From assembly GCA_036389335.1 (NCBI GenBank), contig DASVQC010000070.1, forward strand, positions 44,031 to 108,030: DNA of 64,000 nucleotides, in the 5' to 3' direction. The stretch's first letter is position 1, and each line of letters begins with the position of its first letter. This DNA comes from JAIVGV01 sp036389335. Its GTDB lineage: Bacteria; Acidobacteriota; Blastocatellia; Pyrinomonadales; Pyrinomonadaceae. The position numbers were made by a program, and so were the translations under genes. A model generated the notes under the pieces. The model was given only the letters and a program-made list of their open reading frames with translations, did no database searches and was not told the origin of the DNA. Below are positions 1 through 8,059 of the stretch, piece after piece.

Positions 1-181
1 CGCGCACGAAGTAGGTCGCGGCGTAGTTCCTGATGAGGTGCTTGTTGAGATCGATCCTGCCGTCCACGTAATCGACGACCGGGAAGGGCGATCCGGCGGA
101 GACCGGCGCGGTGAAGATGGGGCGCGTCCAGCGCGTGGGGTAGCGCGTGAGCGTGTAGAACTGCACGACCTCTGTGGGCAT
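1..181 (-). CDS. umuD: UmuD-like S24 peptidase, 5' part only
   Basis: Partial gene: the start is at 181 and the rest lies beyond the left edge. The 60 visible residues read MPTEVVQFYTLTRYPTRWTR and later VSAGSPFPVVDYVDGRIDLN, then HLIRNYAATYFVR. This matches the region of UmuD/LexA-fold S24 proteins that holds the Ala-Gly self-cleavage site (here SAG-SP at about residues 28-32) and the conserved [DE]Y-[IV][DE]GR-[IL]DLN stretch. UmuD takes part in SOS mutagenesis after RecA-stimulated autocleavage. A GAGG about 12 bases upstream may be the ribosome site. The catalytic Ser and Lys would lie in the missing part, so assignment rests on the N-terminal half. Confidence 0.7.
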   Translation of the reverse strand, partial: MPTEVVQFYTLTRYPTRWTRPIFTAPVSAGSPFPVVDYVDGRIDLNKHLIRNYAATYFVR

Positions 182-339
182 GGGTTGTTTAAGCCTCACA
201 GCCGGTCGGGAGTCCGGCGCTCGGGGTTCGTCAGGCTGGTAGAACTCTCGCGGAAGTTTATCTAACAGGCGGGGCGCTCATGTCAACATCGGCGTGCCGT
301 TAGTGGTTCGGCTCGATCTTGAGTGTGGCGGAAGTAGGA

Positions 340-421
340 TTCACCACAGAGCCACGGAGGGGGCACAGAGTTAAATCTTTCCTCTGTGCTATCTCTGTGT
401 CCTCCGTGTCTCTGTGGTGAA
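340..421. repeat. Inverted repeat of CACRGAG units
   Basis: Arms at about 340-370 and 380-421 share ATTCACCACAGAG, CACGGAGG and CACAGAG blocks in inverted orientation around a short AT-rich loop. It lies between the UmuD-like gene and the alcohol dehydrogenase stop codon. The unit C-R-C-R-G-A-G recurs with spacers of 1-4 bases. The same class occurs at 2892-2970. Confidence 0.8.
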
Positions 422-442
422 TCTCTGTGTCCCCCGCAGGTC

Positions 443-1495
443 TTACTGCCCGCGCAGCGAGTCCATGTCGATGACGAAGCGGTAGCGCACGTCGGCCTTG
501 ACGGTGCGCTCGTAAGCCTCTTCGATGCGCTGGATGGGGATCACCTCGACGTCGGAGGTGATGCCGTGCTCGGCGCAGTAGTCGAGCATCTCCTGCGTCT
601 CGCGGATGCCGCCGATTGAGGAGCCCGCGAACCTGCGGCGGTTGGCGATGATCGAGAAGGCCTGCACCTCCATCGGCTTCTCCGGGATGCCGACGAGCAC
701 GAGCGCGCCGTCGCGGCGCAGCAGGTTGAGGTAGAGGTTCACGTCGTGCGGCGCGGAGACGGTGTCGAGGATAAGATCGAACTTGTTGGCGAGCGGCGCT
801 AAGCTCTCGGGCTCTTTCGTCACGACGAAGTGGTGCGCGCCGAGCCCCCGCGCGTCCCCCTCCTTCGAGGGCGAGGTGCTGAAGACCGTGACCTCGGCGC
901 CCATCGCGGCGGCGAGCTTTACGCCCATGTGGCCCAAGCCGCCGAGGCCGACGACGCCGACCCGCTGCCCCTCTCCGACCCCGAAGTGGCGCAGCGGCGA
1001 GTAGGTCGTGATCCCGGCGCAGAGCAGGGGCGCGGCCCCCGCCGGGTCGAGCCCTTCCGGAATCTTGAGCGTGTAGTTCTCGTCCACGACGATCTGCGTC
1101 GAGTAGCCGCCGTAGGTCGGCGTCTTCTCGTCCTTCTCCGTCCCGTTGTAGGTGACGACCGTGTGCCCCTCGCAGTACTGCTCCAAGCCCTCCCGGCAGT
1201 TCTCGCAGACGCGGCACGAATCGACGAAGCAGCCGACGCCCGCCAGATCGTTCACCTTGAACTTCGTGACCGCCGAGCCGACGCGCGCGACGCGCCCGAC
1301 GATCTCGTGGCCGGGAACCATCGGCCACGTCGAGTTGTCCCACTCGCCGCGCGCCTGATGGATGTCCGAGTGGCAGACGCCGCAGTATTGAATCTCGATG
1401 AGCACGTCGTGCTCGCCCGGCTCGCGCCGCTCGAACGTGAAAGGCTCCGGCGGCGTGGTCGCGCTCATCGCGGCGTAACCGTTCGTCTTAAGCAT
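443..1495 (-). CDS. Zinc-dependent NAD(P)-linked alcohol dehydrogenase (AdhP/YahK-like)
   Basis: 350-residue medium-chain dehydrogenase that would oxidise alcohols or reduce aldehydes. N-terminal GroES-like catalytic domain: YCGVCHSDIH gives the catalytic zinc Cys and following residues, PGHEIVGRV gives the zinc His-Glu pair, and CRVCENCREGLEQYC is the structural zinc loop. Rossmann domain: VGLGGLGHMGVKLA. The length and the YNGTEKD stretch fit the cinnamyl-alcohol-dehydrogenase/YahK subgroup. The start at 1495 is preferred over one 87 bases upstream because GAAGGAG lies just before it. It stands alone, with repeat elements on both sides. Physiological substrate is unknown. Confidence 0.93.
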   Translation of the reverse strand: MLKTNGYAAMSATTPPEPFTFERREPGEHDVLIEIQYCGVCHSDIHQARGEWDNSTWPMVPGHEIVGRVARVGSAVTKFKVNDLAGVGCFVDSCRVCENCREGLEQYCEGHTVVTYNGTEKDEKTPTYGGYSTQIVVDENYTLKIPEGLDPAGAAPLLCAGITTYSPLRHFGVGEGQRVGVVGLGGLGHMGVKLAAAMGAEVTVFSTSPSKEGDARGLGAHHFVVTKEPESLAPLANKFDLILDTVSAPHDVNLYLNLLRRDGALVLVGIPEKPMEVQAFSIIANRRRFAGSSIGGIRETQEMLDYCAEHGITSDVEVIPIQRIEEAYERTVKADVRYRFVIDMDSLRGQ

Positions 1496-1594
1496 GTATG
1501 ATCTCCTTCGTCTATATGGTAACTCGTGATCAGTGTTTCTCAGAGCGGGCTCGATTGAAGTATGGAAGGAAAGACTCACCACATAGGGCGAAGC

Positions 1595-1677
1595 GAACGA
1601 TGAAGTAGGGACGATGAACGATGAAGTTAAGAGAGATTGTCTTCACTTCATCGTTCATCGTTCCTACTTCATCGTTC
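1595..1677. repeat. Paired inverted heptamer array (GAACGAT)
   Basis: Two 33-base arms (1595-1627 and 1645-1677) are complementary with one mismatch around a 17-base loop. Each arm is a tandem of 7-base units: GAACGAT, GAAGTAG, GAACGAT (one arm GGACGAT), GAACGAT, GAAGT. It sits between two alcohol dehydrogenase genes and would form a long hairpin in RNA. Confidence 0.92.
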
Positions 1678-1679
1678 CT

Positions 1680-2849
1680 CTAGGGCTTCAGCACGACCTT
1701 GATGCACTCGTCCTGCCTGTTCTTGAAGGTGTCGTAGCCCGCGGGCGCGTCTTCGAGGCGCATCCGGTGCGTGATGACGAACGACGGGTCGATCTCGCCG
1801 CGCTCGACGCGCTCCAGGAGCGGGCGCAGGTACTTCTGCACGTGCGTCTGCCCCATCTTGAAGGTCAGGCCCTTGGCGAACGCCGCGCCGAACGGAATCT
1901 TGTCGAGGTAGCCGCCGTAGACGCCGGGCACGGAGACCGTCCCGCCCTTGCGGCAGGCGTTGATGCACTGGCGCAGCGCCTCGGCGCGGTCGGTCGCGAG
2001 GAACATCGCCGTCTTCGCGCGGTCGTAGATCGCCCCGAGCGATCCGGTGCCGTGCGCTTCGAGGCCGACGGCGTCGATGCACGCGTCGGGGCCGATCCCT
2101 CCGGTCAACTCCTTGAGGCGGTCGAATATGTCCTCCTCCTCGAAGTTGATCGTCGTCGCCCCGCCGTCCGCCGCCATCTTGAGTCGTCCGGGCAGGCGAT
2201 CGATGGCGACGACGCGCTCCGCGCCGAGCAGGTACGCGCTGCGGACGGCGAACTGCCCGACGGGGCCGCAGCCCCAGACCGCCACCGTGTCGCCCGCCTC
2301 GATGCCGCAATTCTCCGCCGCCATGTAGCCCGTGGGGAAGATGTCCGAGAGGAACAAGACCTGCTCGTCGTCGAGCCCTTCGGGGACGCGCACCGGCCCC
2401 ACGTCGGCGAAGGGCACGCGCGCGTACTCGGCCTGCCCGCCCGCGTAGCCGCCGTAGAGGTGCGAGTAGCCGTAGAGGCCCGCGCCCGAAGAGCCGTAGA
2501 GCTTTTCGAGCACCCCGGCGTTCGGGTTCGAGTTGTCGCACAGCGAGAACTCGCCCTTGAGGCAGAAGAAGCAGGTGCCGCAGGCGATCGGGAAAGGGAC
2601 GACGACGCGGTCGCCCGTCTTCACGATCTTGACCTCGCTCCCCGTCTCGACCACCTCGCCCATGAACTCGTGGCCGAGGATGTCGCCCTTCTGCATGCCG
2701 GGCACGTAGCCGTCGAGCAGGTGCAGGTCGGAGCCGCAGATCGCGGTGCGCGAGATTTTAACGATGGCGTCGCGCGGGTTGAGGATTTTCGGATCGGGCA
2801 CGTCCTCGATCCGCACGTCGTTCTTGCCGAACCAGCAGAGGGCCTTCAT
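1680..2849 (-). CDS. Zinc-dependent dehydrogenase, glutathione-independent formaldehyde dehydrogenase type
   Basis: 389-residue medium-chain zinc dehydrogenase. TAICGSDLHLLDGYVPGM supplies the catalytic zinc Cys, and DILGHEFMGEVVE the zinc His-Glu pair. CGTCFFCLKGEFSLCDNSNP is the structural zinc loop. VAVWGCGPVGQFAVRSAYLLGA is the nucleotide-binding site, followed by an acidic residue in VVAIDR that favours NAD. The CGSDLHLLDGY and CDNSNPN stretches are typical of the FdhA-like group, which oxidises formaldehyde or other small aldehydes and alcohols. The start at 2849 has GGGGAA upstream; the longer frame runs into the repeat at 2892-2970. Exact substrate cannot be told from sequence. Confidence 0.92.
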   Translation of the reverse strand: MKALCWFGKNDVRIEDVPDPKILNPRDAIVKISRTAICGSDLHLLDGYVPGMQKGDILGHEFMGEVVETGSEVKIVKTGDRVVVPFPIACGTCFFCLKGEFSLCDNSNPNAGVLEKLYGSSGAGLYGYSHLYGGYAGGQAEYARVPFADVGPVRVPEGLDDEQVLFLSDIFPTGYMAAENCGIEAGDTVAVWGCGPVGQFAVRSAYLLGAERVVAIDRLPGRLKMAADGGATTINFEEEDIFDRLKELTGGIGPDACIDAVGLEAHGTGSLGAIYDRAKTAMFLATDRAEALRQCINACRKGGTVSVPGVYGGYLDKIPFGAAFAKGLTFKMGQTHVQKYLRPLLERVERGEIDPSFVITHRMRLEDAPAGYDTFKNRQDECIKVVLKP

Positions 2850-2891
2850 CGAATCGGTTTCCCCTTCATCGTCAGAGAGTTTTAAGAACTT

Positions 2892-2970
2892 AACCACGGG
2901 GGACGCGGAGGGGCACGGAGGAAGGCGATAAGCTTTCTTTCCTCCGTGCCCCTCCGCGTCCTCTGTGGTT
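2892..2970. repeat. Inverted repeat of CRCRGAG units
   Basis: Arms 2892-2923 and 2939-2970 pair over 32 bases with two mismatches around a 15-base loop. Units are CGCGGAG and CACGGAG with 2-3 base spacers. It is the same class as the element at 340-421 and lies directly upstream of a dehydrogenase gene and downstream of the DUF4142 gene. Confidence 0.88.
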
Positions 2971-3004
2971 GATCCCATGTCCCGGCGGCGGACGCCCGGT
3001 CGCC

Positions 3005-3517
3005 TTACATCTTCGACTTGATGTCCTTGATCATCTGCAGGTGATCGCGAAGCGTGGGCAGGGTCTTCGTGGCGAAGGCCCTCACTTCGGGGTCGTCGCC
3101 CTTCTCCGACTGCGTCTGGAACGCCTCGACGTCGTGCTCGTGATCCTCGACCATCATGCCGACGTACTCCTTGTCGAAGTCCGCGCCCGCGAGCTTCGAC
3201 AGCTTGTCCATCATCGACTTCTGCTCGGAGGAGAGGTCCTGCGGGAGCGCGATGTTCTTGCCCGCGGCGAGCCGGTTCAGCTCCATGTTCGCCTTCGTGT
3301 GATCGTCGACCATGCGCTGGCCGAAGAGCTTGACGGCGGCGCTCCCGCCGCGCTCGGCGGCCAGCTTGCCCATCTGCACCTCGGCCATCCCGCCCTGCGC
3401 CGCCTCCTTCGCGAAGCCGTCAGACTTTTTACCGCCCTCGCTCGCGTCGCCCGCGCACGCCGCCACGAGCAACGCCGCCGCGAACGGCAGCGCCCACGCC
3501 AACATCTTTTTCAACAT
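3005..3517 (-). CDS. DUF4142 lipoprotein (ferritin-like helical bundle)
   Basis: 170 residues. The N-terminus MLKKMLAWALPFAAALLVAA is followed by Cys in a lipobox-like context (VAACAG), so a lipidated envelope protein is expected. The mature part matches the DUF4142 family, a ferritin-like four-helix bundle: AAQGGMAEVQMGKLAAERG, then FGQRMVDDHTKANMEL and YVGMMVEDHEHDVEAF with the usual paired His/Asp/Glu positions. The ATG at 3517 is chosen because GAGGAG lies 8 bases upstream; a GTG 9 bases further up overlaps that site. Members occur widely in the periplasm but their biochemical role is not established. Confidence 0.85.
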   Translation of the reverse strand: MLKKMLAWALPFAAALLVAACAGDASEGGKKSDGFAKEAAQGGMAEVQMGKLAAERGGSAAVKLFGQRMVDDHTKANMELNRLAAGKNIALPQDLSSEQKSMMDKLSKLAGADFDKEYVGMMVEDHEHDVEAFQTQSEKGDDPEVRAFATKTLPTLRDHLQMIKDIKSKM

Positions 3518-3627
3518 CGTCTTCACTCCTCAGCCCGCGCCACGCGCGCGTCGCCGCCGCGCGGGGCTCGATGCCCGTGCGGCGGCGACGCGCGAAGTGT
3601 CCGGACGTTGATGATCAATTCAGGCTC

Positions 3628-4416
3628 TCACTTCGCCGAAGCGGCGCGCCCCGAAGTCTGGCCCTCGGTGGTCGCCACCTCGCCCGCCTCCATCAACTGC
3701 TTGAAGCGGCGCAGGTCTTCCTCGACCTGCTGCTCCGGGCTCTCGCCGAAGAGCTTCGCGACGAGCGAGCCGAGCAGGCCCGCGGGCGGATCGTACTTCA
3801 ACACGACGCGCACCTCCGTGCCGCGCGCGCCCGGCGCCGCCTGGAAGTGTACGGAGCCCGCGTTGTCCACCTCGGAGCCTTCGAGCGAGCGCCACGCGAT
3901 CAGCTCGTTCTCCTTCTCGTTGTAAACCTCCGCGTCCCACTCGACGGACGATCCGGCGGGGCCCTTCGCCACCCAGTGCGAGCGCGCGTCGCCCGTGACG
4001 CGCACCTCCTCCAAGTGCTTCATGAAGCGCGGCAGGTTCTCGAAGTTGCGCCAGTAGCGGAACAGCTCCGCGGGCGAGCGGTTGATCGTCAGACTCTTCT
4101 CCACCTTCACGCCGCGCCCGCCCTTCACGCTCACGTTCGGGTTGTCGCTTCCGGTCCCGGCGGTGTTGATGCCCGCCGCTTCGTAGGCGTAGCAGTGGCC
4201 CGTCGTGCCGCGGTAGACGGCGCTCGCGCCGAGCAGGGCGAGCGCGACGCCCGGCAGGTTCCCGCGCGTCAGCCCGTAGAGCGCCAGCGCGCCGCCCCCG
4301 ACCACCGACACCCAGCGCTCCGTCTCGCCGACGTTCACCCGCTGCCGGCTCGCCAACTCCGCGACCTCGCCCCCCGGGCCCGCCGCCTGTGTTAAAGATT
4401 GTTCATTTGAAGCCAT
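3628..4416 (-). CDS. Inner-membrane DUF2892-SRPBCC fusion protein
   Basis: 262 residues. Residues about 25-75 (NVGETERWVSVVGGGALALY, then a second hydrophobic stretch ending RGTTGHCYAYE) match the YgaP/DUF2892 two-helix membrane module. Residues about 100-245 match the SRPBCC/START-like polyketide-cyclase fold: VEKSLTINRSPAELFRYWRN, FENLPRFMKHLEEVR, SVEWDAEV and ELIAWRSLEGSEVDNAGSV. Such proteins bind hydrophobic ligands, but none can be named here. AAGGAG upstream supports the start. It sits next to the DUF4142 lipoprotein, hinting at a shared envelope or stress role (inference). Confidence 0.85.
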   Translation of the reverse strand: MASNEQSLTQAAGPGGEVAELASRQRVNVGETERWVSVVGGGALALYGLTRGNLPGVALALLGASAVYRGTTGHCYAYEAAGINTAGTGSDNPNVSVKGGRGVKVEKSLTINRSPAELFRYWRNFENLPRFMKHLEEVRVTGDARSHWVAKGPAGSSVEWDAEVYNEKENELIAWRSLEGSEVDNAGSVHFQAAPGARGTEVRVVLKYDPPAGLLGSLVAKLFGESPEQQVEEDLRRFKQLMEAGEVATTEGQTSGRAASAK

Positions 4417-4560
4417 GTTATTTCTCTCCTTCTCCCGCTGCGAGATACTTTTCGGACACGGCGGTGCCCGCGCACACGCCGACTTGTCCGAAAACGACCC
4501 ACCTTGTTCGTGTTCAGTAATGAGTAGTCAAAATCCGTGCCGACGCGAGCCGCCGTTAGC

Positions 4561-4598
4561 TAGCTATTAGCTATTAGCTGTTAGCTGTTAGCTGTTAG
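4561..4598. repeat. Single-arm heptamer array (TAGCTRT)
   Basis: Five perfect 7-base units in tandem: TAGCTAT, TAGCTAT, TAGCTGT, TAGCTGT, TAGCTGT, then TAG. No inverted partner arm is visible nearby, unlike most other loci in the window. It lies in the 229-base gap between the SRPBCC gene and the GH1-RmlD gene. Confidence 0.9.
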
Positions 4599-4645
4599 AG
4601 CCGCCGTTCGGGTACGAGTCGAGGCGGCGGGGGCACGCCCCCCCT

Positions 4646-6898
4646 TCAGCCCGCGCGCTCGCGGTGGCAGTGGGCGGGCGTGGGCGCTGCCGACTCGCGC
4701 AGGTAGCGCGCGAGGGCTGATTCGAGCGGCGGGAGCAGCGCGCCGCGCTCCGAGGCGAGCGCCGTGTAGCGCGGGCGGGCGGCGGCGAGCCGCAGCTCCC
4801 GCGTCGGTCGCGGCTCGACGAATGACGGATCGAAACCGGCGCTGCGCGCGACGAGCGTCGCGAACTCCGCCCACGTCAACGCGCCCGCGTTCGCGAGGTG
4901 CCACACCCCGGACTCGCCGTCGATCAGGAGATCGAGGCAGGCGTTGACGAGATCGGGCACGTAGGTCGGCGAAACCACCGAGTCGCTCGCCGCGACGAAG
5001 GCGCGGCCCGCGGCGAGCGCGCGCAGGCAGAGGGTCGCGAAGTTGTAGTCGTCCCACGGGCCGAAGAACGCGCTCGTGCGCGCGACGAGCGCGCCGGGGT
5101 GCGCCGCGAGCACGCGCCGCTCGGCGTCGGCCTTGCTCCGCCCGTAGACGTTCAGCGGGGCGACCGCGTCGGACTCGACGTAGGGCGCGGACTTCGCGCC
5201 GTCGAACACGAGATCGGACGAGAAGGTGACGAGCGCCGCGCCGCGCGCCGCGCACGCCTCCGCGAGCAAAGACGCCCCGTCGGCGTTCTCCCTCGTGCAG
5301 CGTTCCGCTTCGCGCTCGGCGTCGTCCACCCTCACGTAGCCTGCCGCGTTGACGACCGCCCACGGGCGCAGGCGCGCGAGCGCCGCCTCGACCGAGGCGC
5401 GGTCGGCGATGTCCATCTCGCCGCGGGAGAGCAGGTGGTACGAGAGCCCGCGCACCTCGCACAGCCGCGCGAAGGCGCGACCGAGCGTGCCCGTCGCGCC
5501 GGTGATCAGGAGGGCGCGCGCCTCTCGTTTAGCGCCCACGTCGAACTCCCTCCCGCGCGCCACCTCCTCGGCGGCGCGCGCGCGGCTGCGCCGCACCGCC
5601 GGGTAGAGCAGCCGGTTCAGGCGACGCCACCAGCCGGGCGAGTCGAGCGCGGGGTGATCGTGCTCGCGCCCGTCGGCCAGGTCCCGCGCCATGCGCGCGA
5701 GCGCGGTCGGGCGCGGTCGGGGCGAGCGCACGTCGAAGACGCCCGGCTCGTAGTAATTCTCGTCGCGCGTGAGCAGGCTGTTCCAGTCGATCGCGCCGAG
5801 CAGCGACCACGCGGTGACGGCCCTCACGTCCGCGCCTTCGTCGCGCAAATTCTTCGCCGCGTCCCAGACCTCCTTGAGCCAGCGCAGTTGCTCGTCGCGC
5901 GTGCAGCCGAGGTGGACTTCCGTCACGGCGAGCGGCAGGCGGTAACGCTCCCAAGCCTCTGCGAGCAGGGCGCGCGGGCCAGCCGTGCCCTCGGCGCAGA
6001 CGCGCACCGCCTCCACGTCCACGTAAGTGTGGCGACCGTTGCCGCCGGGCGCGCGGTCGGGGTAGCGACTCGTGCGCTCGTCCAAGAAGCGTTCGCTCGT
6101 CAGGTAGTGGTTGACGCCGACGACGTCGGGCGGGCAAGGGTTGTCGGCGAACCAGAGCAGCTCGCCCGCGCCGACGCCGGCCCAGCGCAGGTAATCCCAG
6201 AGCGCGTGCCCGCGCGTGACGCGGCCCGCGAGGAGATCGAGCGAGAGCCAGCGCCGCTCGTTCTCGAAATCGGCCTGATACTTCAGCGCCCGCGTCGAGA
6301 AGGCCTTGCCGAGGTCTTCCGTCTGCACGAGGCGGGCGCGCGGGTTCGTCTCGCGCACGGCCCGCATCGCGAGCGCGGCGGCCCGGCACTGGCTCAGGAG
6401 CGCGCGCAGGAACGTGAGATCGTCGCGCCCGTGCGGGTACCAGTGGCCGTAGAGGCCGCTGAAGCGCGCGGTGGTCAGCGGCTCGTTGACGGGCGTGTAG
6501 TCTTCGACCCACGGGTAGCGGCGCGCGACGGCGCGCGCATATTCGGCGAGCTGTTCGGGGAACGCGGGGTCGCAGAGGCTCGTGCGGCGGGGGCCCGATC
6601 CGTGGTGGACGAGCCCGACGATGGGCCGAACGCCGAGCGCGCGCAGGCGGCCCAGTCGCTCGTCAGGCCAGCCCCAGTCGGCGCGCGCGACGCCTTCCGG
6701 CGCGACGCGCTCCCACAAGACGGGATAGCGCAGGGCGCGCACGCCGAGCGCGGCGAAGAGGTCGAGATCGGTGAGGCGCGCGGCGTGGCCGCTGCGTTCG
6801 AGCTGATCGAAGTAGCGTTCGCCGACGCGGTTGACCGTGCACTCGACGCCGCCCCACAACTCGAGCCCCGAGGCGGGAAGACTTGCCCCTCGGCTCAT
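4646..6898 (-). CDS. Fusion of GH1-like glycosidase domain and RmlD-like sugar-nucleotide reductase
   Basis: 750 residues, two enzymes in one chain. Residues about 10-400 resemble glycoside hydrolase family 1: LWGGVECTVNRVGERYFDQL at the start, TPVNEP with the acid/base Glu139, and VTEVHLG with the likely nucleophile Glu327 (family consensus is TENG). Residues about 460-735 resemble dTDP-4-dehydrorhamnose reductase: GATGTLG (467-473), VNAAGYVRVDDAE, TFSSDLVFDG, and the catalytic Tyr585-x3-Lys589 in YGRSK. It is the last gene of an operon with UDP-galactopyranose mutase and a glycosyltransferase, suggesting cell-surface polysaccharide synthesis or trimming. Whether the GH1 part is hydrolytic is uncertain. 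Confidence 0.87.
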   Translation of the reverse strand: MSRGASLPASGLELWGGVECTVNRVGERYFDQLERSGHAARLTDLDLFAALGVRALRYPVLWERVAPEGVARADWGWPDERLGRLRALGVRPIVGLVHHGSGPRRTSLCDPAFPEQLAEYARAVARRYPWVEDYTPVNEPLTTARFSGLYGHWYPHGRDDLTFLRALLSQCRAAALAMRAVRETNPRARLVQTEDLGKAFSTRALKYQADFENERRWLSLDLLAGRVTRGHALWDYLRWAGVGAGELLWFADNPCPPDVVGVNHYLTSERFLDERTSRYPDRAPGGNGRHTYVDVEAVRVCAEGTAGPRALLAEAWERYRLPLAVTEVHLGCTRDEQLRWLKEVWDAAKNLRDEGADVRAVTAWSLLGAIDWNSLLTRDENYYEPGVFDVRSPRPRPTALARMARDLADGREHDHPALDSPGWWRRLNRLLYPAVRRSRARAAEEVARGREFDVGAKREARALLITGATGTLGRAFARLCEVRGLSYHLLSRGEMDIADRASVEAALARLRPWAVVNAAGYVRVDDAEREAERCTRENADGASLLAEACAARGAALVTFSSDLVFDGAKSAPYVESDAVAPLNVYGRSKADAERRVLAAHPGALVARTSAFFGPWDDYNFATLCLRALAAGRAFVAASDSVVSPTYVPDLVNACLDLLIDGESGVWHLANAGALTWAEFATLVARSAGFDPSFVEPRPTRELRLAAARPRYTALASERGALLPPLESALARYLRESAAPTPAHCHRERAG

Positions 6899-6927
6899 AA
6901 CACTTTCCCCTTTATCGCGGTCGGTAG

Positions 6928-8037
6928 TTACCCGACCGCCTCGTCGCCAGCGCCCCTGATCTTCTTGTAGACCGTGAGCGCCTGCGCGACGACCTGATCC
7001 ATGTTGTAGTACTTGTAGGTCGCGAGCCGACCGACGAAGTGGACGTTCGGCGTCCGGTCGGCGAGCGCCTTGTACTTCGCGTAAAGCTCCGCGTTTTCGG
7101 GGCGCGGCACGGGGTAATAGGGATCGCCCTCGGCGCGCGGGAACTCGTAGACGATGCTCGTCTTAGAGTGCTCCTGCCCCGTCAGGTACTTGAACTCGGT
7201 GATGCGCGTGTAGAGGTTGTCGTTCGGGTAGTTGACGACCGGCGCGCTCTGGTAGACCGGCGCGTCGTGCGTCTCGTGCTTGAACTCCAAAGACCTGTAG
7301 GGGAGCTTGCCGAAGCGCAGGTCGAAGAACTCGTCCACCGGCCCCGTGTAGATCATCTCCTTGAACGGGACGACGCGCTCGATGTCGCGGTAGTCCGTGT
7401 TCAGCATGAACTTGATGTTCGGGTGATCGAGCATCCTCTCGAACATCCGCGTGTAGCCGTGCTTCGGCATCGCCTGATAGCTGTCCGTGAAGTAGCGGTC
7501 GTCGCGGTTGGTGCGGATGGGGACGCGCGCCGTCACCGACGCGTCCAGCTCCGACGGGTCGAGCCCCCACTGCTTGCGCGTGTAGTTGCGGAAGAACTTC
7601 TCGTAGAGTTCCCTGCCGACGCGGCTCACCACCACGTCCTCGCTCGTCCTGATCTGCTCGCGCCGCTCCGCCATCTTGGCGAGGAAGTCTTCGACCTCGA
7701 ACGAGGTGAGGTTCACGCCGTAGTAGCGGTTGATGGTGTCGAGGTTGATCGGGATCGGGAGGAGCTGCCCGTCCACGCTCGCCAGCACGCGGTGCTCGTA
7801 GCCGCGCCACTCCGTGAACCGCGAGAGGTACTCGAAGACCTCGCGCGAGTTGGTGTGGAAGATGTGCGGGCCGTACTTGTGCACGAGCACGCCCGCGTCG
7901 TTGTAGTGGTCGTAGGCGTTGCCGCCGATGTGCGGCCGGCGGTCGCAGACCAAGACCTTCTTGCCCGCGTCGCGGGCGAGCCTTTCGGCGAGCACACTCC
8001 CGGCGTAACCGGCCCCGACGATGAGATAGTCGAACAT
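6928..8037 (-). CDS. glf: UDP-galactopyranose mutase
   Basis: 369 residues, the usual length. This FAD enzyme interconverts UDP-galactopyranose and UDP-galactofuranose for surface glycans. FDYLIVGAGYAGSVLAERLA is the FAD-binding site, followed by CDRRPHIGGNAYD and GPHIFHTN, which are hallmarks of the family. RKQWGLDPSELDASVTARVP and TDSYQAMPKHGYTRMFERML form the substrate region, and VHFVGRLATYKYYNMDQVV the C-terminal FAD contact. GGGAA-type sequence precedes the ATG at 8037. It lies 22 bases after the glycosyltransferase and 29 bases before the GH1-RmlD gene, so all three are probably co-transcribed. Confidence 0.97.
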   Translation of the reverse strand: MFDYLIVGAGYAGSVLAERLARDAGKKVLVCDRRPHIGGNAYDHYNDAGVLVHKYGPHIFHTNSREVFEYLSRFTEWRGYEHRVLASVDGQLLPIPINLDTINRYYGVNLTSFEVEDFLAKMAERREQIRTSEDVVVSRVGRELYEKFFRNYTRKQWGLDPSELDASVTARVPIRTNRDDRYFTDSYQAMPKHGYTRMFERMLDHPNIKFMLNTDYRDIERVVPFKEMIYTGPVDEFFDLRFGKLPYRSLEFKHETHDAPVYQSAPVVNYPNDNLYTRITEFKYLTGQEHSKTSIVYEFPRAEGDPYYPVPRPENAELYAKYKALADRTPNVHFVGRLATYKYYNMDQVVAQALTVYKKIRGAGDEAVG

Positions 8038-8059
8038 GATTTCCCGTTCCCCGCCCGCG

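Noticed and set aside
300..1343. 347-codon minus-strand frame over the first alcohol dehydrogenase
   Set aside because: Shifted reading of the dehydrogenase; Arg-rich and without motifs.
4898..6970. 690-codon open frame on the plus strand
   Set aside because: It is the antisense shadow of the GH1-RmlD gene. High GC3 removes stop codons in opposite frames; the translation is Arg/Val/Ala-rich without any domain.
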